From assembly GCA_900542305.1 (NCBI GenBank), contig UQMU01000033.1, positions 1 through 22,409 on the forward strand: DNA of 22,409 nucleotides, given 5' to 3'. Position 1 is the first letter of the stretch. Each line of letters starts with the position of its first letter. The position numbers and the translations under genes are program-made. Below the pieces are notes generated by a model, which was not told the origin of the DNA, made no database searches, and saw only the letters and a program-made list of their open reading frames with translations. The DNA is from an uncultured Collinsella sp. (GTDB lineage Bacteria; Actinomycetota; Coriobacteriia; Coriobacteriales; Coriobacteriaceae). Below are positions 8,501 through 14,721 of this stretch, piece by piece.

Positions 8501-8919
8501 TAACCGTCCGTATCTTGTTGAAGTCCGTGAGCCTCACCTTCATTTGCAATAGTAGCGACCTTATAGACGGGCTCTCCATCATCCGCAGGTTGCGCAGCAC
8601 CCTCGGCTTCCGCGTCATCAGACAACGGATCTGCCTCGGAAGCATCGTCGCCAGTCTCGCCGCCCTCGGCCTCGTCACTATTCTGGTTTTCGACATCCCC
8701 GCCAGTGTTGTCTACATCAGTAGACTCACTTGAGGAACCCCCCCCCATTACAGTTTTCTCGGTAGAGGCTGCCTGGGCATCATTAGCAATGGCCTGGGAG
8801 ATCGGGGGCATGACGAGCGACAGTACCAAGCTCAAGACAGAAGCTCCGCACAAAACACCCGCTATCACACGATGCGCCGCTTTATTACCTTGCTTAGATT
8901 TATTTGAATTTGCTGTCAT
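5551..8919 (-). CDS. Large pilus tip adhesin with beta-helix and pilin isopeptide domains
   Basis: This 1122-residue wall-anchored protein begins with a signal peptide (about 1-45), then a G9-encoded Gly run (59-61) and an acidic low-complexity stretch (62-117). A large parallel beta-helix (about 170-610) follows, built of repeats such as GGGIYAENATLNLSGGVISGN and GGGVYTKGANVTISGSATITNN (right-handed, pectate-lyase-like fold), probably the ligand-binding part. The C-terminal region (about 945-1080) resembles the streptococcal FctA/Spy0128 isopeptide domain, with FTYYIRE and a closing FTNTYS. The sorting signal is LPLSG (1081-1085). The ATG at 8919 follows GGGGAGGAGG; the upstream in-frame ATG at 8982 has none. 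First gene of the pilus operon, the usual place for a tip subunit (SpaC-like). The ligand cannot be read from sequence. Confidence 0.88.
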   Translation of the reverse strand: MTANSNKSKQGNKAAHRVIAGVLCGASVLSLVLSLVMPPISQAIANDAQAASTEKTVMGGGSSSESTDVDNTGGDVENQNSDEAEGGETGDDASEADPLSDDAEAEGAAQPADDGEPVYKVATIANEGEAHGLQQDTDGYTLLESDDDWTTYLAMEKKPEKLRLAADISSSTSITISQNTTIDLAGHKLNYRTGSNDTFITVKSGALTIEDSATPIDTTSLVDGDHPGQPAIMAWDASNKATLTYYVTSSVPNEDRLGTTETTTKHVVSGFGAIIGASESGSVQQVISVQDGGTLNLTGGMITTPNNLANNGHIIFAEGKNNDTQVNISGGYITGANLNQQRGGWGGGLCVVGAKVTVNMTNGVIAANKAASGGGIYAENATLNLSGGVISGNATYANTINNGDNTNDGGYGGGVYTKGANVTISGSATITNNRANARVADSNVYNNGLLGGGGIASTTNGTLTMTGGSVTANYSHEAGGGIYAGFWNQKITFKMTGGTIAGNVAENAEGGGLRISTDTHATIDADADGKIYITNNKTMTGSNSGEGRKGDWGGGGIFIQKNGRLTILKSLITDNKAGGWSGGIGACPTGETIVSHSNGAAIYGNTDNVDQDGATLDTPHYSAGGDGKKQDQDPDYITPDFKSAGHKDFFLVRNKDGADKTIAVVLGKMLGGGSAGWQGTCDGNPITIDPNGGAEAKYMFGLEAHPTDEAMGKAKTAATTIISGNYSYTHGGGIMTNGDLVVGDAAALDVYPAIKVKANKFLIKDGAKQDLKNHSYQFELLGAPANSSNEPYWNEDGTLNANGCEATSAVTVNEDGEIVIDTAANYQSGNYDLYLVEVPINEEGTTFDKTIYKIHVSVSANPVTTSLLGININRYVVDANTSKVSVKKKNGTEFTNYDGFYSWSTDTADSAVLTVKIGNGSNPAFMNELAPYKTSGTWTPQMTKKVDGGEMKKFKFKLYAENTDNTEKTFQPIYTYTSGSENPQTVKFNPVQIGPLGVDELDSNQQARFTYYIRECPADENEGTEHEGYKNDTKTFKVVVTAKDDGKGHLTCTPAYYEVDANGAETKTDTPTFTNTYSTSLPLSGMSGVTLTYLAGAAVLCAAAAWMHIRRKANAKGGERRE
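8738..8746 (-). repeat. G9 homopolymer inside the adhesin gene (candidate phase switch)
   Basis: Nine C on the plus strand are nine G in the coding strand, covering codons 58-61 (Met-Gly-Gly-Gly) just after the signal peptide. With eight G the new frame reaches TAG 12 codons after the ATG codon; with ten G it reaches TGA after 8. The present sequence is in frame (ON). Confidence 0.9.
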
Positions 8920-9382
8920 CAATGCCTCCTCCCCAAGAGACCGCGATCCTGCTCTTTCGCTATCTAACCGGCACGCAGTCAATATTTATACGTGCCTTAC
9001 ATTGGTAAGTTTAGCCATTGTTTAAACATGTGGGGCGTCTTTTCTTCCATTTTTGCGTCGAAAAATCTTTATTCTTGACAATTGCTCAAAGTATGCATTG
9101 TTTTATTGAATTCTATTATTTAAAACAGCAGGTAGATTTGTTGTCTACTTTAGGTAATTCATACTTTGTTGTTATTTGTACAACATTTTATTTTTAGTAG
9201 CATATTCTGCGAGCGGTCGATTTGTAGCTGTAAACGGTAGAGCGTTTGCCTGCTCTGACAACCTGCCAGCTAGATTGCCTATTAGTAACGACCGACATAT
9301 ATCATGATGTTTATACATCAACATTTAAGTTCGCGGGAAACTGCCTCGGCATAAATAGCGCCCCGCTCGCCAGTCTTAGAAC
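8920..9382 (-). promoter_or_regulatory. AT-rich control region upstream of the pilus operon
   Basis: This 463-bp stretch holds no credible gene. Bases 8980-9200 are strikingly AT-rich. A 9-bp inverted repeat CAAAGTATG/CATACTTTG (9087-9095 and 9160-9168; 12 of 13 match when extended) encloses 64 bp. Inside it, on the minus strand, TAGACA (9142-9147) and TTTAAA (9119-9124) are spaced 17 bp and could be the pilus promoter, giving a leader of roughly 195 nt. Smaller dyads lie at 9132-9148 (GTAGA/TCTAC) and 9168-9184 (GTTGT/ACAAC). The last 180 bp (9200-9382) shows nothing I can assign. Confidence 0.45.
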
Positions 9383-9417
9383 AAACCGCCACAAAGGTGT
9401 CCCCTTCGTGGTGGTTT
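9383..9417. repeat. Short hairpin repeat, family B copy 2
   Basis: AAACCGCCACAAAGG (9383-9397) pairs with CCTTCGTGGTGGTTT (9403-9417) at 13 of 15 positions around the 5-nt loop TGTCC. It starts 9 bp beyond the HAD stop codon and probably forms the 3' end of that transcript. Confidence 0.8.
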
Positions 9418-9426
9418 GCCCCAGCG

Positions 9427-10248
9427 CTACAGCAGATGCTCCTCGATAAAGATCGCGATGCCGTCTTCGTCGTTGCTGGCGGTTACAAAGTCGGCGGCGG
9501 CGCGGGTGGCATCGCTGCCGTTTGCCATGGCCACGCCCACGCCGGCGTCGGCCACCATGCAGGTGTCGTTATCAGCATCGCCAAACACGCAGATGTTCTG
9601 GAGCCCCATGTCGTTGAGCTCCGCCACGCGCACAAGGCCGCGCGTCTTGGACACGCGCGGATCCATGAATTCGTAGAGTCGCTGCGTGGTCTGTAGAGCA
9701 GCTGCCTTAACAGTGTCATCGGCGAGCGACGACGCCCGTTCGATGACCTGCGGCATCACCTCGGGCGCCATGGTAAACATCACCTTGGGCTGAGGCCCGC
9801 GCAAAAACACGGCAAAGTCGACCACCTTGTAGGGCACGCCGTCGACACGCGACAGGTGTTCGACGCACGCATTGCTCTCGGGCACATAGAGTACGCCGTC
9901 CCGGGGGCAAACGGGCGTTGCCGGCAGGCCTGCCATGTGCTCGCAGATGCGCGCGATGGTCTCGCCCGGTAGCGGGAAGCTCAGCTCGTTGATGCCGTGC
10001 GCGCGGTCGACGACTTCGGCGCCGCCGCAGCCCACCAGCACGTCTACCAGGCCTTCGATGCCCCAGAGCTCGTACATGGCCTCGGTCGCGTGGGCGTCGC
10101 GCCCGGTGCACAGGCCAAAGAGCACGCCGCGCTCGCGCAGGGCGCGGATCGCCGCCACGGTGCGCGGGGACACCGTGTGCTGGCTCGTGAGCAGCGTACC
10201 GTCGATATCGCACAGCACGGCTTTGATGTGGCTGAATGTGGCGTCCAT
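9427..10248 (-). CDS. Cof-type HAD-IIB family phosphatase
   Basis: This 273-residue cytoplasmic hydrolase most likely dephosphorylates a sugar phosphate or other small metabolite through an aspartyl-phosphate intermediate. Motif I is CDIDGTLL (Asp14 nucleophile, Asp16 acid/base), motif II is LCTGRD, motif III Lys is in SKTRG, and motif IV is FGDADND. The large C2-type cap between motifs II and III and the overall length match the Cof/YbjI group. The substrate cannot be told from sequence. AGAAAGGG lies just upstream of the ATG at 10248. It is a single-gene unit bounded by hairpin repeats on both sides; its promoter is not obvious, although a GGTATACC palindrome lies at 10299-10306. Confidence 0.9.
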   Translation of the reverse strand: MDATFSHIKAVLCDIDGTLLTSQHTVSPRTVAAIRALRERGVLFGLCTGRDAHATEAMYELWGIEGLVDVLVGCGGAEVVDRAHGINELSFPLPGETIARICEHMAGLPATPVCPRDGVLYVPESNACVEHLSRVDGVPYKVVDFAVFLRGPQPKVMFTMAPEVMPQVIERASSLADDTVKAAALQTTQRLYEFMDPRVSKTRGLVRVAELNDMGLQNICVFGDADNDTCMVADAGVGVAMANGSDATRAAADFVTASNDEDGIAIFIEEHLL

Positions 10249-10334
10249 GGGGCCCTTTCTGGGTTGCGTGGCGGTGTGGGGTGTATTCGCAAGCGGCGTA
10301 CATGGTATACCAATGCGCGGGTCGTTGGGGCCCG

Positions 10335-10370
10335 ACCGCTACAAAGGTGCCCGGCCCCTTTGTGGTGGCT
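10335..10370. repeat. Short hairpin repeat, family B copy 3
   Basis: ACCGCTACAAAGG (10335-10347) and CCTTTGTGGTGGCT (10357-10370) form the stem; the 9-nt loop is TGCCCGGCC, one of the diverged versions. It lies 27 bp from family A copy 2. Confidence 0.75.
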
Positions 10371-10396
10371 TGTGGTGCTCGGGCCTCAGCACAATC

Positions 10397-10453
10397 CATC
10401 ACAACATTCGACGTTTTTCGGCAAAATCGCGATTTTCATCGAATGTTGTGACG
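10397..10453 (+). repeat. REP-like palindrome, family A copy 2
   Basis: CATCACAACATTCGA (10397-10411) matches TCGAATGTTGTGA at 10439-10451, with the last two positions diverged. The centre GGCAAAATCGCGATTTTC is almost the same as in copy 1 and has the same orientation. It begins 5 bp beyond the MFS stop codon. Confidence 0.88.
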
Positions 10454-10458
10454 GTTTC

Positions 10459-11733
10459 TTACCGTTCTGCAGCACAATCCAAGTGTCCGCGTCCAAACAG
10501 CAGCAGCGCCGCGGGGACCGCCGTTACGACTATGCCCGCTCCTACGAGCGTCTGCTGCACGCCAAATGTCGCCGCCAGCCACGGGGCAATCGCCAGCGGC
10601 GCCACGCCGGCGAACATGTTGCCAAAGCCCATGACCGAGTTGACGCGACCGAGCTGATCGAGCGGAGCCGTCGTTTGCACGATGGTGTTATGGAGCGGGT
10701 TGACGACGCCCCAGGCCACGCCCAGGGCGATCTGGCCGATGAGCGCCACGCCCACGTACGGCGTGCCCACGTAGAGCAGGCTTCCCAGGCCTACGGACAT
10801 AAGCGCCACGAGCAGCGTTTTAAGGCTGACGAGGAGCGGCGGCATGCGGAGCGCGACCACGGCGCCCAGCACCGCGCCCACACCGCAGGCCGACGAGAGC
10901 CAGCCCATCCACTCAACGCCAACGTGCAGGACGTCGCGATAGAAGAACGACTCCAGCGGATCAAAAGCGCCGTAGCCAAAGTTCGAAAGAAAGATGATGC
11001 AGAAGAGCAGGGCGAGGACGCTGTTGGTGAAGACTGTCTTGATGCTGGTCGCGAAGGTGGCGTGGGCGGACGTGTTGGGGCTTTGGACCGCACGCTCCCC
11101 TTCCTCCGCCGAATCGTTGTTCGCTTGCCCGGCGATGTGGCCCGCCTGCGGTTTAAATCCCCAGCCGGCAATGAGCGCGAGCAGGGTGAACAGCATCATG
11201 AGCACGAACACCGCGCGCGACGATGAAGCCGCCGCGGCAAAGCCGCCCAGCGTGGGTCCGACGATAATGCTCACGTTGGAAAACATGGTGATGGCGGAGT
11301 TGATGTCTTTAAGCTCGACGGGGTCGTCGGTGAGGTAGGCCGGATAGGACGTGGCGATGGGCTGGGCGAACCCCATTACAAAACCTAGGAGCGCCGCGCC
11401 GGCAAGGACTGTTCCGGTCGCGCTGCCAAAGGCGATGATTGCCGCGCCCGTTGCCAGCGTGCCGACGATGCTCAACAGAAAATGGTGACGCGGGCCCCAG
11501 GCGTCGAGTGCCGCGCCACCCGCAATGGATCCCAAGATCACGAAGACGTTCATAAACAGAACGGCCAGCGACGTCGCGACAACCGAGGCGCCATCCGCAT
11601 AGGTGAGCGTTCCGATAACGCCGATAAAGTAGCTGGTCTGGAAGCCGGTGTAGATCAGAAACCGCATTGCCACCAGGCGCTTTGCTTGCGTGGACAGCGA
11701 TGGTTGGGATTTTGAGATTCGAGATAGGGACAT
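10459..11733 (-). CDS. MFS transporter
   Basis: This 424-residue integral membrane protein has about 12 hydrophobic segments in two halves, split by a hydrophilic loop with many Asn, Ser and Glu (around residues 203-230), as in the major facilitator superfamily. The loop after the second segment reads GGAALDAWGPRH, which corresponds to the family's motif A (G...D..GRR). FVMGFAQPIATSYPAYLTDD is typical of drug or metabolite exporters of the 12-helix type. The substrate is unknown. The start at 11733 was chosen because AAGGAG lies five bases upstream; an ATG at 11772 would precede that site. It is a single-gene unit with a 9-bp inverted repeat and a 12-bp tandem repeat in its upstream region. 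Confidence 0.88.
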   Translation of the reverse strand: MSLSRISKSQPSLSTQAKRLVAMRFLIYTGFQTSYFIGVIGTLTYADGASVVATSLAVLFMNVFVILGSIAGGAALDAWGPRHHFLLSIVGTLATGAAIIAFGSATGTVLAGAALLGFVMGFAQPIATSYPAYLTDDPVELKDINSAITMFSNVSIIVGPTLGGFAAAASSSRAVFVLMMLFTLLALIAGWGFKPQAGHIAGQANNDSAEEGERAVQSPNTSAHATFATSIKTVFTNSVLALLFCIIFLSNFGYGAFDPLESFFYRDVLHVGVEWMGWLSSACGVGAVLGAVVALRMPPLLVSLKTLLVALMSVGLGSLLYVGTPYVGVALIGQIALGVAWGVVNPLHNTIVQTTAPLDQLGRVNSVMGFGNMFAGVAPLAIAPWLAATFGVQQTLVGAGIVVTAVPAALLLFGRGHLDCAAER

Positions 11734-11744
11734 GGGCGCTCCTT

Positions 11745-11822
11745 GTTGCATACGAATACGGGCCGCGGGCATTGACCGCCGACCATCGACTCAATCTTCG
11801 ACTCAATCTTTCTGTATGCAAC
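11745..11822 (-). promoter_or_regulatory. Inverted and tandem repeats upstream of the MFS gene
   Basis: GTTGCATAC (11745-11753) and its exact reverse complement GTATGCAAC (11814-11822) flank a 60-bp segment. Within it CGACTCAATCTT is repeated back to back (11787-11798 and 11799-11810). Such paired sites just upstream of a transporter suggest a regulator acting at two operators. No regulator gene lies beside it. Confidence 0.4.
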
Positions 11823-11917
11823 GTTAAGGACGCATCGAGCCCCTTCTCTCCGTTTTTGCCAGCACGAACTACTTGGTAGATTTTAAGGCATGTCCCAAAG
11901 ATCTACCAAAGCAAAAA

Positions 11918-11950
11918 CCACCACAAAGGTGCCTGTCCCCTTTGTGGTGG
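11918..11950. repeat. Short hairpin repeat, family B copy 4 (best preserved)
   Basis: CCACCACAAAGG (11918-11929) and CCTTTGTGGTGG (11939-11950) form a perfect 12-bp stem around the loop TGCCTGTCC. This copy defines the family B consensus. Confidence 0.88.
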
Positions 11951-11972
11951 AAATGACGTTTGCCCAGATAAA

Positions 11973-12007
11973 ACCTGCCAAAATAAACCTGTCCCTTTTT
12001 GGCAGGT
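11973..12007. repeat. Hairpin repeat D, sharing its loop with family B
   Basis: ACCTGCCAAAA (11973-11983) pairs exactly with TTTTGGCAGGT (11997-12007). The 13-nt loop contains CCTGTCCC, as in family B, though the stem sequence is unrelated. Confidence 0.75.
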
Positions 12008-12029
12008 CTGTGTTATGGCGGCGCAGCGA

Positions 12030-12129
12030 GCCGGTTCCAAGTGCCCCAGGTCGCCGCGAAAGAGGAGCGACGCGTACTTTGGTACGCGAGCGACGGTTTG
12101 AGCGGCGAGATGGGGTGCTTGGGGCCGGC
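12030..12129 (+). ncRNA. 100-nt long hairpin element, possible structured RNA
   Basis: Two 28-nt arms (12030-12057 and 12102-12129) are reverse complements at 22 of 28 positions. Four of the six mismatches become G-U pairs in a plus-strand RNA but A-C in a minus-strand RNA, so a plus transcript would pair at 26 of 28. The centre holds a small stem GCGTAC/GTACGC with loop TTTG (12072-12087), flanked by two copies of GAGCGACG. It lies six bases beyond the moaC-mobB stop. No promoter is evident, so it may instead be a dispersed repeat or a 3' UTR hairpin. Confidence 0.5.
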
Positions 12130-12135
12130 GCAGCG

Positions 12136-13428
12136 TCAAGCCTGAAGGTGGTCTTGGATCAGGTCGCAGATGGCTCGGGCGTCGTTGATGTTGATGGCCC
12201 GGGTCGCAAAGCCGGCGTCGAAGGCCTGGCGCGCCAGGGCCTCGTTGCAGGCAAGGGCCAGCGTGCGGCCGTCGACCAGATCGAGCGAGCTCTTGCCGCG
12301 CAGGCGATCGACACCGGAGCGCGCAACCACGATATTGTCAAAGCCCTCGGTCTTGTAGCCCTCGATGATCACCACGTCGACGTCGTTGTAACGCGACAGC
12401 AGCTCGCGCGCGGGCATCTCGTCCTCCTCGCGCGTGTCGGCGTACTCCGCCCAGCGCGTGGCGCAAATGAGGCCCACATGCTTGGAGCCTGCCTGGTGAT
12501 GGCGCCAGGTGTCCTTGGCGGGCACGTCGATGTCGAAGCCGTGATGCCCGTGGTGTTTGAGCGAACCCACGCGCAGGCCGCGGCGGGTAAGCTCGGCGAT
12601 GACCTTCTCGACAAGCGTGGTCTTGCCCGAGTTCTGGTAACCGATAAACGCGATTGCGGGAACGGCCGGAGTGGGAGCTGCGGGCGCTGGTGCAGCGACG
12701 GGCGCGGTGCCGTCGGCAGCGGCGGCCTCGGCGGCAGCAGCTTGACGCTCCGCGCGATCCCACACGCCTGAGCGGCCGCCTTCCTTGTGCAGCAGGCGCA
12801 CATCGACGATCTCCATGCCGCGATCGACTGCCTTGCACATGTCGTAGATGGTCAAACATGCGGCACTCGCGCCGGTCAGCGCTTCCATCTCGATGCCCGT
12901 CTTGCCCGTCACGCCCGCCGTGACCAGCACATGAAAACCGACCTGTCCGTCCGGGCGCGCCGGTGCCCAGCCCTCGGGCACATCCTCGACAGGCGTTCCT
13001 GCAGGAGCGATGGGCTCGATATCGCACTTGCTTTTGGTGATAAGCAGCGGATGGCACATGGGGATGATGTCGCTCGTGCGCTTGATGGCCATGATGCCCG
13101 CGACGCGCGCGCAGGCGAGCACGTCGCCCTTCTTGGCGCGGTCCTGCAGCACCATGGCCTGCGTCTCGGGATGCATGAGAATGGTGCCCTCGGCGATGGC
13201 GATGCGGTGCGTCTCGGCCTTGTCGGATACATCGACCATGCGCACCTCGCCCTTGGCGTCCACGTGCGTCAGCTCGTCGCGGCGGGCGTCACGGGCGGGC
13301 TCGACAGCAGTGTTGGCAGTCGGCTGCGCGGCTGCGACGGCGTCGCCGTCAGTAGCCGTGGCTTTGTGGGCAGACATCGCGGCCCTGCGAGCGGCCTTGG
13401 TGGCATCGGCGTACCTGCTCTTGGCCAT
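12136..13428 (-). CDS. moaC: MoaC-MobB fusion: cyclic pyranopterin monophosphate synthase plus Mo-cofactor guanylyl-transfer GTPase
   Basis: This 430-residue fusion serves molybdenum cofactor synthesis. Residues 55-223 are MoaC, which with MoaA converts GTP to cyclic pyranopterin monophosphate: MVDVSDKAETHRIA, IPMCHPLLITK (122-132), TGIEMEALTGAS and the closing HKEGGRSG are family hallmarks. An Ala/Pro linker (about 224-257) leads to a MobB domain (258-430) with P-loop GYQNSGKT (263-270) and LKHHGHHGFDIDVPAKDTWRHH. MobB binds GTP and assists MobA in making the guanine dinucleotide cofactor. An Ala-rich extension (1-54) precedes MoaC. The ATG at 13428 has GGAGGA upstream and lies 4 bp after the moaA stop, so the two genes are co-transcribed and probably coupled. 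Confidence 0.92.
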   Translation of the reverse strand: MAKSRYADATKAARRAAMSAHKATATDGDAVAAAQPTANTAVEPARDARRDELTHVDAKGEVRMVDVSDKAETHRIAIAEGTILMHPETQAMVLQDRAKKGDVLACARVAGIMAIKRTSDIIPMCHPLLITKSKCDIEPIAPAGTPVEDVPEGWAPARPDGQVGFHVLVTAGVTGKTGIEMEALTGASAACLTIYDMCKAVDRGMEIVDVRLLHKEGGRSGVWDRAERQAAAAEAAAADGTAPVAAPAPAAPTPAVPAIAFIGYQNSGKTTLVEKVIAELTRRGLRVGSLKHHGHHGFDIDVPAKDTWRHHQAGSKHVGLICATRWAEYADTREEDEMPARELLSRYNDVDVVIIEGYKTEGFDNIVVARSGVDRLRGKSSLDLVDGRTLALACNEALARQAFDAGFATRAININDARAICDLIQDHLQA

Positions 13429-13432
13429 ATGA

Positions 13433-14488
13433 TCATCCTCCGATTTGGGACATAAATCGTTGCGTGCCCTCAATTATCGCGTGTTCCTGCGGTTTGTGGG
13501 CCACGGCATCGCGCCAAATCGAAAGTACCTGCATATCATCACCACGGCGCAGGGCGTCGCGCACCGAATACTCGGCATCGCTGAACAGGCACGGACGCAC
13601 GTTGCCATCGGCCGTCAGGCGCAGACGGTTGCAGTTCGCGCAAAAATGATTGGACATGGCGCTGATAAAGCCGACCGTTCCCGCCGCGCCCGGAAAGTGC
13701 CAATAGCGCGCAGGACCCGCGCCGGCAGGAGCGTCGTTGATGTCGAGCGGCTCGAGCTCGCCCAGCCCCGTCGCGGCGGCCCCGGCATTGATGCGCGCCC
13801 GTAGCTCGTCGCTCGGCACGGTATCGCTCACGTCCCACAGCTCGGGATTGAGCGCGGGCGCATGCGGGTCCACAGCGCAATGCGAGCTCGTGCGCTCGTC
13901 GCCAATGGGCATGTATTCGATAAATCGCAGGTGGATGGGGCGGTCGACGGTCAGCCGTGCGAGGGCCGCCACATCCTGGTTGAGCCGTCGCACAACAACG
14001 CAGTTGACCTTAACGGGCTCAAAGCCCCAAGCCAGCGCCGCGTCGATGCCGGCCATGGTCTGCTCGAGTCGACCCAGGCGCGTGATCTTTCCAAAGAGCG
14101 TAGGGTCGAGCGTGTCGAGCGAAATGTTGACGCGGTTAAGACCGGCGTCTTTGAGCTGCGGCGCCAGCTTGGGCAGCAGGGCGCCATTGGTGGTGAGCGA
14201 AATGTCCTCGATCTGCGGAATCGCGCGGATATCACGAATGAGCGGAATAATACGGCGGCTGACCAGCGGCTCGCCGCCCGTCAGACGCACGCGGCGAATG
14301 CCCTCCCCCGCCACCAAGCGCACAAAGCGGGCGATTTCCTCAGCGCTGAGCAGCTCGTCGTGCGCGCGGGGCGCCACGCCATCGGCCGGCATGCAATAGA
14401 TGCAGCGGAAATTGCACTTGTCGGTAACGGCAATGCGCAGGTAGTTGATATCGCGGCCAAAACCGTCATGTTGCACGTACCCGTCCAC
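13433..14488 (-). CDS. moaA: GTP 3',8-cyclase MoaA (radical SAM)
   Basis: This 351-residue enzyme starts molybdopterin synthesis by rearranging GTP to 3',8-cyclo-GTP, the substrate of MoaC encoded next. The radical-SAM cluster motif is CNFRCIYC (Cys25, Cys29, Cys32). The second [4Fe-4S] site is formed by Cys283, Cys286 and Cys300 (CANC...RPC). RLTGGEPLV is the SAM-binding GGE motif, and the C-terminal double glycine (QIGG) is the conserved activating tail of this family. Length is normal for MoaA. The start is a GTG at 14488 preceded by GGGGAGGG. A TATTAT -10 candidate lies about 50 bp upstream on the minus strand, with no clear -35. Confidence 0.96.
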   Translation of the reverse strand: MDGYVQHDGFGRDINYLRIAVTDKCNFRCIYCMPADGVAPRAHDELLSAEEIARFVRLVAGEGIRRVRLTGGEPLVSRRIIPLIRDIRAIPQIEDISLTTNGALLPKLAPQLKDAGLNRVNISLDTLDPTLFGKITRLGRLEQTMAGIDAALAWGFEPVKVNCVVVRRLNQDVAALARLTVDRPIHLRFIEYMPIGDERTSSHCAVDPHAPALNPELWDVSDTVPSDELRARINAGAAATGLGELEPLDINDAPAGAGPARYWHFPGAAGTVGFISAMSNHFCANCNRLRLTADGNVRPCLFSDAEYSVRDALRRGDDMQVLSIWRDAVAHKPQEHAIIEGTQRFMSQIGG

Positions 14489-14620
14489 GCAGCCCTCCCC
14501 TCACGCGGCGTTTTATTCTTCGGAAAACATAATACCCCACGAGAGAATCATGCCGACACCAGTACGACAGGACAGGTCGCTTCGAGCAAAACGGACTTTC
14601 CAAGCCCATCCTCAACACAG

Positions 14621-14681
14621 ACCATCACAACATTCGATGCTTTTTCCGTTTTTGGCAAAAAACGTCGAATGTTGTGATGGT
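14621..14681 (-). repeat. REP-like palindrome, family A copy 3
   Basis: ACCATCACAACATTCGA (14621-14637) and its exact complement (14665-14681) give a 17-bp stem. The centre, read on the minus strand, contains TTTGCCAAAAACGG, so this copy is opposite in orientation to copies 1 and 2. It lies between moaA and the nuclease-like gene, 40 bp beyond the latter's stop. Confidence 0.88.
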
Positions 14682-14721
14682 TTGCCTGCCCACAGCACCC
14701 CGCAGAAGGACCAAAACGCCC

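Noticed and set aside
9205..9275. tRNA-like stretch containing GGTAGAGCG
   Set aside because: The D-arm-like string is not followed by a convincing anticodon arm, T-arm or acceptor stem.
9246..9449. Plus-strand 67-codon frame upstream of the pilus operon
   Set aside because: It crosses hairpin repeat B2 and enters the end of the HAD gene in antisense, with no ribosome site or family resemblance.
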